5,217 nt of DNA, from assembly GCA_003561025.1 (NCBI GenBank), contig PWII01000058.1:1-5217 (forward strand), written 5' to 3'. The DNA is from Candidatus Nealsoniibacteriota bacterium (lineage in GTDB: Bacteria; Patescibacteriota; Minisyncoccia; Minisyncoccales; PWPS01). The notes under the pieces are model-generated. The model was given only the letters and a program-made list of their open reading frames with translations, searched no databases and was not told where the DNA came from. The translations under genes and the position numbers were made by a program. Position 1 is the first letter of the stretch. Each line of letters opens with the position of its first letter. Shown in pieces: positions 1 through 4,496 of this stretch.

Positions 1-139
1 CTATAAGATAGCTTGTTTTTCCTATAAGAGAGTCTTTTTCTTGAGATTCTTTACTACCTTCAAAAAAAAGAAAAAGAAAAAAGAAAAAAGAAAGAGACAA
101 GACAAAAACACCTATAATAATGCTTTTATACTTTCTCAT
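1..139 (-). CDS. N-terminus of a membrane-anchored or exported protein (partial, runs off left edge)
   Basis: The reverse strand from the ATG at 139 reads 46 codons without a stop to the window edge. The peptide begins MRKYKSIIIGVFVLSLSFFF, and its hydrophobic stretch, residues 6 to about 26, is extraordinarily Phe-rich. A hydrophilic, Ser/Lys/Glu-rich stretch follows (EGSKESQEKDSLIGK). A short basic start, a hydrophobic helix and a polar continuation are what a signal peptide or N-terminal membrane anchor looks like. There is no clear Ala-X-Ala cleavage site, so an uncleaved anchor is somewhat more likely. The striking A/G-rich tract at 62-96 on the plus strand is simply the complement of the Phe/Leu codons. 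An in-frame TAA at 149-151 makes 139 the only nearby ATG start. It lies 26 bases after the stop of the secreted FN3-like protein on the same strand, so it probably belongs to that operon. No Shine-Dalgarno is seen, only an A-rich leader. The function cannot be told from this fragment. Confidence 0.72.
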   Translation of the reverse strand, partial: MRKYKSIIIGVFVLSLSFFFFLFLFFEGSKESQEKDSLIGKTSYLI

Positions 140-165
140 GTTTCTTTTTTAGCTTATCATTGCTA

Positions 166-1491
166 TTAGTATGCCAATTCATCCCAGCTTCCACAAACCT
201 CATTACTTTTTTCACTTTCAACGCCTCCCAAAAGATGAGTTACACTATAACAAAATACTGTATGGAAACTTCCCCAAACATCATCGTTGTAAAACTTATC
301 AGTTATACCGGACGCATAGGGAGAATGAGAATCTGATCCTCCTTGTATTCTTCTGTATATATTGTAACTACTGCCTGACTCCGAATTAGCGTTCCACTCC
401 AATCTTAATGTTCCGGGGTTTGCAATTCTAGCCCCTAGTCTTAAATCTGTTGGCACTGAAGCTGTCCCGGGTTCGGGTTCTGGTTCAGGTTCAGGTTCAG
501 GCTCAGGTTCAGGTTCAGGTTCTGGTTCAGGTTCTGGCTCTGGTTCAGGTTCTGGTTCAGGTTCTGGTTCTGGTTCAGGTTCTGGTTCTGGGCTTGGGTC
601 TGGGTCTAAAGGATCACCATCTCCATAAGCAGTTTGACAAACAACACTATCAATTTCCGGAGAAGATATTTCACTTCCCTCTCTCAAATAAAAAGTATAA
701 CTTGTGTTCGGAGCAAGTCCATCTACTGTATAAGTACCGGATTTATCTTCAGAATCAATTGCTAGCTGCATCTCTTCTTCCATAAAGATGGTTCCATCTT
801 TTACGTCATCTACAGTATAATAGATATCTATACTGATTTCAGTAGCGTCATCACAAAAAATATATCCTCTTTTTCCAACATCGCTATCGGGGTCTTGAAC
901 ACTATCTAGCATCTCTTGCAATTTTCTCAATTCATCTATCATTCTTAATACCTCCCTTCTAAACTCGTCCATTTTTGAAGATGGTATTGCTCCATCTATA
1001 ATACAGTCACCCAAATCAAGCAATTTATTTAATTTCTTTTTTGTCTGTATCTCAACAATTCCCGTAGGAGAAGATATTCCCCACGGATAAAGTATCTCTT
1101 TTGCATACTTTCTTTGAAATCTCATAACTGCATTACGAGTCAAGTTTCCAAAAACTAGTGTCTCGTTTCCCGGAGAGCCGACATGGGGTGGCTCTACAAG
1201 CATCGTTTCAGGATCACAATTAAGAACTATCTGTAGATATTTAACATCTATTCCTTCATTTCTAAAACGCATATATCTATCAAATCTAAAGCTTTCCGGA
1301 ACTCCGGGAAAGCCTCTCCCGCTAACTCCTGTCCCAATCGACCCTTCAACTTGCCGAGCCAATCTATTAACGTCATCCCTAAGATTTGCCACTCTTCTCT
1401 TTATCTCATCCAAGTCTTGTGCTTCGGTAAATAAAGAAAAGGAAAAGGCAAGGAAGAAAATTAAAAAAATTATAATAAATTTCTGTTTCAT
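166..1491 (-). CDS. Secreted peptidoglycan-binding-like / FN3-like modular protein with (Glu-Pro)20 linker
   Basis: A 441-residue exported protein, probably held at the cell wall or surface. Residues 1-24 form a signal peptide (basic start, long Ile/Phe/Leu core, likely cleavage after TEA). Residues 26-50 are a short coiled coil. Residues about 80-158 are a peptidoglycan-binding-like module with [36 protein letters not shown] and a final KKKLNKLL, in the form usual in CPR bacteria. A second helix (about 173-200) follows. Residues about 208-289 look like a divergent FN3-like domain ([17 protein letters not shown]). Then come an Asp-Pro run and (EP)20 at 302-341. A second FN3-like domain spans about 345-436 ([28 protein letters not shown]). 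No catalytic domain is visible, so wall binding or adhesion is inferred. Translation ends with consecutive in-frame TAA and TAG codons. The ATG is chosen because the signal peptide starts there; the leader is A-rich with no convincing Shine-Dalgarno. The gene lies 54 bases downstream of its N-terminal paralogue. Confidence 0.88.
   Translation of the reverse strand: MKQKFIIIFLIFFLAFSFSLFTEAQDLDEIKRRVANLRDDVNRLARQVEGSIGTGVSGRGFPGVPESFRFDRYMRFRNEGIDVKYLQIVLNCDPETMLVEPPHVGSPGNETLVFGNLTRNAVMRFQRKYAKEILYPWGISSPTGIVEIQTKKKLNKLLDLGDCIIDGAIPSSKMDEFRREVLRMIDELRKLQEMLDSVQDPDSDVGKRGYIFCDDATEISIDIYYTVDDVKDGTIFMEEEMQLAIDSEDKSGTYTVDGLAPNTSYTFYLREGSEISSPEIDSVVCQTAYGDGDPLDPDPSPEPEPEPEPEPEPEPEPEPEPEPEPEPEPEPEPEPEPEPEPGTASVPTDLRLGARIANPGTLRLEWNANSESGSSYNIYRRIQGGSDSHSPYASGITDKFYNDDVWGSFHTVFCYSVTHLLGGVESEKSNEVCGSWDELAY
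469..588 (-). repeat. Hexanucleotide tandem repeat encoding (Glu-Pro)20
   Basis: Twenty consecutive Glu-Pro codon pairs, 120 bases, inside the secreted FN3-like protein. The DNA is a tandem 6-mer (plus strand GGTTCA, GGTTCT and close variants), while an adjacent Asp-Pro run (to about 603) uses GGGTC-type units. An (EP)n chain is expected to be extended, stiff and strongly acidic, which suits a spacer that holds the last FN3-like domain away from the wall or membrane. Near-identical 6-base units can gain or lose copies by replication slippage without breaking the reading frame, so copy number may vary between relatives or be collapsed in assembly. Confidence 0.93.
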
Positions 1492-1545
1492 ATATCTTTT
1501 TTTTATCTTTATAATCTTATTATTTTTATATTTATAATTAATTAT

Positions 1546-2841
1546 CTATAGCTCTTTAATGCATCTTACGGAAATTGCATTTCCCTTAGAAAGTAAAGAC
1601 CTGTTTACCGTGCTTCTGCCGGGAAAAAGATTTCTGGTCCAAGAGGATGTGCCCGATGCTGTAGATGTCCAAAAGCTTGCTCCATTATCAATGCCGTAAA
1701 AATTTCCACTGGACTCCCTTCCCCCACCCGGAATAGCAGAAAATCCGGAAGCATCACTTCCGTTCCAGTCTGCTGCTGACTTTATCTTTTCACCGATTCC
1801 TTCTCCTCTCCACCCCTCTTCATGCGCATCTTCCTTACTCATTCCAAGAACTACCTCCATAATTTTAAAATCCTTATCACTTGGCAATTTCCATCCTGTA
1901 GGACAAACTTCTTCCGCCATTTCAAAACCATACAGTCTTCCGTATTTATCACAATTTTCACTCTCATTATTATAACACCAACTTCCTTCTAGGTCATAGT
2001 TTAAATTCTCTTTCATCCAACACTGAGGCCCAATCTCTACCAAAGAATATCTTTCTGAGTTTCTATGATCAACAAAAGTTCTACTCCCTCCACACGGATT
2101 TTCTACATCAGGAATTTCTAAAATATAGTCTTCTTCAGGATCAGGCTCGGGATCCGGTTCTGGTTCAGGATCTGGATCCGGTTCAGGGTCCGGGCTTGGA
2201 TCAGACCCAGGAGAAATAACAACCTCACCTCTTAAAATAGCATTCATTTTTTGCCTCGTTCTAAATCCTACATATCCTGTTCCTTCGTCAAGTCCAAGAG
2301 GAGATAGAACCTCACCTTTGTATTTTTCTTGAAATTTTTTCACTGCCCTTTTTGTAATTGGGCCAAAAAAACTAGTTTCATTACCGGGAGAACCTGCTCC
2401 TGAAGAAGCTAGCTTAGTGTCGTTATCATAGTTTAACAAAATCTGTAAATATCTTACATCTATTCTGCCCGATCCCAAGCTCATATCATACATAAAAGAA
2501 AATCCTTTTGGTATTCCCTCTATTGGCCCCGACTCTGTAACAACAGGAGGTGGTGATGGAGCAGGGGCAGGAGCGGGTCTTGGTGTTGTTGTCTGTGGCG
2601 TACTTGGAACAGCTCCTCCATTTAAAGGCATCGGGCCCCCCGTAATCGGCCACGTATCCACGACAGGATATTGCACAAAGCCACCGCTTCTCTCCGCATC
2701 ATCAATCTTTCTCAACATATCTCTCAAGACATTCTCTATTCCTCTCAATTCTCTAGCAGTCTCTTCTCTTGCCACACCAGCTCCGGTAAATAAAAAGATT
2801 AAGGAAAATAGTAGCAATAAAACGATTATTTTTTTATTCAT
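1546..2841 (-). CDS. Secreted peptidoglycan-binding-like protein with C-terminal FISUMP domain
   Basis: A 431-residue exported protein. Residues 1-24 are a classic signal peptide (MNKK, Leu/Ile core, likely cleavage after GVA). A short coiled coil follows (about 26-50), then a Pro/Ala/Thr-rich stretch (about 79-99). Residues about 126-204 are a peptidoglycan-binding-like module (IDVRYLQILLNYD, GAGSPGNET, FFGPITKRAVKKFQEKY, GTGYVGFRTRQKMN). Residues 214-236 are an Asp/Glu-Pro linker. Residues about 250-430 match the 'Fibrobacter succinogenes major paralogous domain' (FISUMP, TIGR02145) signature: QCWMKENLNYD, CYNNESENCDKYGRLY, CPTGWKLPSDKDF, a Gly-rich PGGGRE, FYGIDNGASFWTST and the terminal ISVRCI. 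FISUMP domains are surface or secreted modules of unknown activity. The start at 2841 begins exactly at the signal peptide and lies 5 bases after the upstream stop. An in-frame TTG at 2853 would add MVKN and overlap the upstream gene. No strong Shine-Dalgarno precedes either. Confidence 0.88.
   Translation of the reverse strand: MNKKIIVLLLLFSLIFLFTGAGVAREETARELRGIENVLRDMLRKIDDAERSGGFVQYPVVDTWPITGGPMPLNGGAVPSTPQTTTPRPAPAPAPSPPPVVTESGPIEGIPKGFSFMYDMSLGSGRIDVRYLQILLNYDNDTKLASSGAGSPGNETSFFGPITKRAVKKFQEKYKGEVLSPLGLDEGTGYVGFRTRQKMNAILRGEVVISPGSDPSPDPEPDPDPEPEPDPEPDPEEDYILEIPDVENPCGGSRTFVDHRNSERYSLVEIGPQCWMKENLNYDLEGSWCYNNESENCDKYGRLYGFEMAEEVCPTGWKLPSDKDFKIMEVVLGMSKEDAHEEGWRGEGIGEKIKSAADWNGSDASGFSAIPGGGRESSGNFYGIDNGASFWTSTASGTSSWTRNLFPGRSTVNRSLLSKGNAISVRCIKEL
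2134..2202 (-). repeat. Degenerate Asp/Glu-Pro repeat linker
   Basis: About 23 codons of alternating Asp-Pro and Glu-Pro with one Ser (DPSPDPEPDPDPEPEP pattern) join the peptidoglycan-binding-like module to the FISUMP domain. It is the counterpart of the (EP)20 tract in the neighbouring paralogue, but shorter and with mixed Asp and Glu codons. A separate Ala/Pro/Thr-rich stretch (about 2545-2607) lies on the other side of the module. Confidence 0.85.
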
Positions 2842-2846
2842 ATTTT

Positions 2847-3449
2847 TTACCAAGTTATTTTATATTCATTATACAAGTCGCTTTTAAAAACGCAAGTTAT
2901 CTCTTCTGTTTTTATCTTATCGCTTTTTATCGAAAACTGTGCAATACGATTCAGATATCCTTCAAAATATGGCCCGCAAAGCAGAGGATGAAATCGGTAC
3001 CCTTTTATCTTTACGGTAATATATCTCTCTTCTTTATTAAAGGTGCCTTTTTCCACAGACCCAAAATTGTAATGCCTTTCCCAGTATTGTCCCATTTTTT
3101 CAAGAACATCTTCAATAGTAACAAAATGTCTAATAAAAATCTTTACAATAAATGATGTCTTTGGAGCAGTATTGCCCATTTCATAGATATCTCTCTCTTC
3201 CCAGTTAAAGACTTCTTTTGCTGTTAATATCACTAAAGCGCTCAATGCTTCTTTATACCAATTTCCCGTCTTTACTTCTCTAAGTTTAATGAGATAGCCA
3301 AGCTCCTCTAATTTCTTCTCTACTCTTCTTATTCCCTCCTCTCCCTTTTTTTGAAATATAAAATTAGCATGTGTAAGAAAAACCTCTCCTTTTACGTCTC
3401 CTTCAATTTGCATCAATTTTGCTGCTTCCTCCTTGAGATCTATTCTCAT
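2847..3449 (-). CDS. Cytoplasmic protein resembling the V4R / heme-NO-binding-like (DUF2378) fold
   Basis: A 200-residue protein with no signal peptide or membrane segment. The order of motifs recalls DUF2378/TIGR02265 and the wider V4R/HNOB ligand-binding superfamily. An N-terminal 'KGEVFLTHANFIFQ' and 'GEEGIRRVEKKLEELG' segment (residues 20-51) is followed by Trp-Tyr at 64-65. Next is a helical middle with 'MGQYWERHYNFG' (119-130), equivalent to the W-x-x-Y-Y-x-x-G segment. Then come a beta segment, 'LLCGPYFEGYLNRIA' (157-170, the usual C-x-x-x-x-G-x-x motif) and a closing 'EITCVFKS...YKITW' (183-200). The second Cys usual in the last motif (C-x-x-x-G-x-x-x-C) is absent; Tyr or Glu stands in its place. 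Family members bind small molecules or act as sensor modules, but no ligand can be assigned here. The gene sits 21 bases after the holin-like gene and 5 bases before the FISUMP gene, so it is probably co-transcribed. The fold assignment is from memory of the motifs and is moderate; the open frame itself is solid. Confidence 0.8.
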   Translation of the reverse strand: MRIDLKEEAAKLMQIEGDVKGEVFLTHANFIFQKKGEEGIRRVEKKLEELGYLIKLREVKTGNWYKEALSALVILTAKEVFNWEERDIYEMGNTAPKTSFIVKIFIRHFVTIEDVLEKMGQYWERHYNFGSVEKGTFNKEERYITVKIKGYRFHPLLCGPYFEGYLNRIAQFSIKSDKIKTEEITCVFKSDLYNEYKITW

Positions 3450-3470
3450 AACTTATAAAATAATTCCAGA

Positions 3471-3827
3471 CTAATTTTTCTCATCTTTTGTAATATCCTC
3501 TTTTATATTACTTAGCTTTTCAAATTTTTCTTTAAAATCAAAAAGTTGCGGCTTTTTTATTATTATCTTAAAAATATTTTCTATAAAATCGCCACCGGCA
3601 TAACCAAATACAATTGCAAAGGTGATGGGCATATCTTTTATCTCCAAAAAATTAGCTAGGTCAAGAGCAATCCATGCACTCATATATCCGACAAATCCGG
3701 AAAATAGAATGGTTGCAGCAAAATAACGGGGCCTTATCTCAACATCTTTATAAGACGTCATATACTTAAATAGACCAACCCCTCCTCTTAAAAGGCCTCC
3801 AAATAGACCGGCTATAAAAAAAGACAT
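3471..3827 (-). CDS. Small membrane protein, LydA / holin superfamily III-like
   Basis: A 118-residue inner-membrane protein. There are three hydrophobic stretches: an amphipathic Gly-rich one at 3-22 (GLFGGLLRGG), one at 35-57 (YFAATILFSGFVGYM) and one at 67-88 (ITFAIVFGYAGGDF). A charged, Lys/Glu-rich cytoplasmic tail follows (89-118). The early 'GGLLRG' motif, a helix containing 'SGFVGY' and a third helix containing 'GYAGGDF' follow the plan of LydA-type holins (holin superfamily III). Phage holins make membrane lesions for lysis, but homologues occur widely in bacterial chromosomes, including CPR genomes, without a known phage role. It is the first gene of the minus-strand operon. The ATG at 3827 is preceded by an A-rich leader without Shine-Dalgarno, and the likely promoter is at 3885-3912. 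No endolysin with catalytic residues is visible beside it, so a lysis function is only a possibility. Confidence 0.8.
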   Translation of the reverse strand: MSFFIAGLFGGLLRGGVGLFKYMTSYKDVEIRPRYFAATILFSGFVGYMSAWIALDLANFLEIKDMPITFAIVFGYAGGDFIENIFKIIIKKPQLFDFKEKFEKLSNIKEDITKDEKN

Positions 3828-3884
3828 ATTTTTATCTTATGTTTATATTTTAAATCTTCTTTCTAAAATAAACAATATTTTTTT

Positions 3885-3912
3885 AATATAACATAAAAAA
3901 GATATTCAACAA
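3885..3912 (-). promoter_or_regulatory. Likely promoter of the minus-strand operon
   Basis: On the minus strand, TTGTTG (3912-3907) is followed after 16 bases by TATATT (3890-3885), with a TG one base upstream of the -10 hexamer (extended -10). Transcription would begin near 3878, giving a leader of about 50 bases before the holin-like gene. The surrounding DNA is so AT-rich that chance matches are common, so this is the best candidate and not a certainty. Confidence 0.45.
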
Positions 3913-3960
3913 AACTTGTGTCTGCATGGGATAATACTTGGCACAATCAAAGCCCCCCTT

Positions 3961-3981
3961 CGTACACCCCCGGGGTGTACG
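3961..3981. repeat. Perfect GC-rich inverted repeat (10-bp arms, 1-base centre)
   Basis: The left arm CGTACACCCC (3961-3970) and right arm GGGGTGTACG (3972-3981) are exact reverse complements around C3971. CCCC at 3955-3958 and GGGG at 3983-3986 can extend the structure across a small TT/T internal loop. It lies between two divergent genes, in a block of about 66% G+C within an otherwise AT-rich region. As DNA it is the right size and symmetry for a dimeric regulator's operator. As RNA it could form an 8-9 bp stem. It lacks a T-tract on either side, so it is not a simple terminator. A REP-like or mobile palindrome is another option. Confidence 0.6.
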
Positions 3982-3999
3982 TGGGGAAAGAGGGTTCAG

Positions 4000-4028
4000 G
4001 ATGAAAGAAGCTCTTGCCTTCTTTTATT
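4000..4028 (+). other. Hairpin with T-rich tail, possible weak terminator or part of a leader RNA
   Basis: AAAGAAG (4004-4010) pairs with CTTCTTT (4018-4024) across a 7-base loop, and the stem can be lengthened outward by further A-U and G-U pairs to about 11 bp. A T-rich but interrupted stretch follows. This could end a short plus-strand transcript arising upstream. The stem is mostly A-U, so stability is modest and the call is tentative. Confidence 0.3.
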
Positions 4029-4041
4029 TCTATATCTTTAA

Positions 4042-4050
4042 TGTTATAAT
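4042..4050 (+). promoter_or_regulatory. Extended -10 promoter of the plus-strand gene
   Basis: TGTTATAAT is a perfect extended -10 element (TG, one base, TATAAT at 4045-4050). No good -35 lies at the right distance: TTTTAT at 4022-4027 is the only 17-base-spaced option. This agrees with an extended -10 promoter that depends little on the -35. The start of transcription would be near 4057, giving a leader of about 50 bases that contains both AGGAGG motifs. Confidence 0.6.
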
Positions 4051-4082
4051 GACTAAGGTTCTTTCTCATTAATATAGAGACG

Positions 4083-4100
4083 TAAGGAGGAAAAAGGAGG
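4083..4100 (+). promoter_or_regulatory. Two consecutive Shine-Dalgarno motifs
   Basis: TAAGGAGG (4083-4090) and AAAGGAGG (4093-4100) lie back to back. The second is 8 bases from the GTG at 4109, ideal spacing, and this fixes GTG rather than the ATG at 4118 as the start. The first is 18 bases away and has no start codon of its own at suitable spacing. Confidence 0.75.
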
Positions 4101-4108
4101 GGTTTTTA

Positions 4109-4453
4109 GTGAAAAGAATGGTAAAAAGATATTTTCCGCGTGATGAAATAGCAAGTATGGGGGCAAGAATAGAGGGGATTCTTTTTGATAGAAAAATAAC
4201 ATATAAAAATCAAAAGATTCTCGAATACGCTAATGCTTATCTGCTCTTTAGAAAGAGTAAAGATTCTAAAGAAAGAGACTATTACCAAAAAGAGATAGAA
4301 AAGTTAAGAAAAAAACTTTACCTTTCCGATGACCAGATTTACGCTCTCAACCTATGGTTGAGGGGCTCAAGAAAAAGTGAACATCAAGAATTAAATGAGA
4401 AAGATCTAAACTTTCTTTATGAAAGAATAAAAGATAAACTAAATCCTCCTTAA
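4109..4453 (+). CDS. Small charged helical protein of unknown function
   Basis: A 114-residue protein that I do not recognise. It has no signal peptide, membrane segment or cysteine. It is rich in Lys, Arg and Glu and looks almost wholly helical. There is a basic start (MKRMVKRYFPRDEIA), a helix with EGILFDRK, a helix around residues 27-45 (NQKILEYANAYLLF), a strongly charged amphipathic helix at about 52-72 (YYQKEIEKLRKKLYL), and a last helical pair split by GSRKSEH at about 91-97. A cytoplasmic, perhaps protein- or nucleic-acid-binding role would fit, but nothing in the sequence proves it. The GTG start is supported by AGGAGG at ideal spacing. It is a single-gene unit with its own extended -10 promoter and a strong terminator right after the TAA stop, divergent from the envelope operon. 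A link with that operon, for example as its regulator acting on the palindrome between them, is conceivable but no helix-turn-helix is evident. Confidence 0.82.
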   Translation: MKRMVKRYFPRDEIASMGARIEGILFDRKITYKNQKILEYANAYLLFRKSKDSKERDYYQKEIEKLRKKLYLSDDQIYALNLWLRGSRKSEHQELNEKDLNFLYERIKDKLNPP

Positions 4454-4462
4454 AGAAAATTT

Positions 4463-4490
4463 AAAAAGTGCAGCAATGCACTTTTTTTTT
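4463..4490 (+). terminator. Intrinsic terminator, probably bidirectional
   Basis: AAAAAGTGCA (4463-4472) and TGCACTTTTT (4477-4486) form a 10-bp stem closed by a GCAA (GNRA) tetraloop, running into nine consecutive T. It starts about 10 bases after the stop of the plus-strand gene. Read on the minus strand, the same stem has loop TTGC and is followed by TTTTTAAATTTTC, so it can also end the convergent FN3-like gene whose stop is at 4497. Confidence 0.92.
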
Positions 4491-4496
4491 AGCACT

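Noticed and set aside
469..603. Tandem repeat as a CRISPR array or noncoding satellite
   Set aside because: The unit is 6 bases with no spacers and is translated in frame as Glu-Pro and Asp-Pro.
171..785. Plus-strand open frames at 171-389 and 450-785
   Set aside because: They are antisense to the secreted FN3-like protein. The second is the mirror of the Glu-Pro repeat (giving a Val-Gln/Val-Leu run), and neither has a ribosome binding site.
1492..1545. Terminator or internal promoter between the two secreted-protein genes
   Set aside because: The 54 bases are nearly all A and T. TATAAA-like strings occur, but there is no paired -35, no stable stem and no T tract after a hairpin.
2842..2853. 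TTG start adding four residues to the FISUMP protein
   Set aside because: The ATG at 2841 begins exactly at the basic end of the signal peptide and avoids overlap with the upstream gene; no Shine-Dalgarno favours the TTG.
3941..4030. tRNA, SRP RNA or another known RNA in the GC-rich intergenic block
   Set aside because: No cloverleaf, GGTTCRA T-arm, or SRP GGAA-loop signature could be found; only the generic hairpins are supported.
4001..4072. Short plus-strand frame (23 residues, MKEALAFFYFYIF...) with AGAGGG a few bases before its ATG
   Set aside because: It overlaps the hairpin and the extended -10 promoter, is too short to judge, and hydrophobic short frames are common in AT-rich DNA. 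Kept only as a remote leader-peptide possibility.
4106..4288. Minus-strand open frame within the small plus-strand gene
   Set aside because: It is a shadow on the complement of a well-supported gene with proper promoter, Shine-Dalgarno and terminator.
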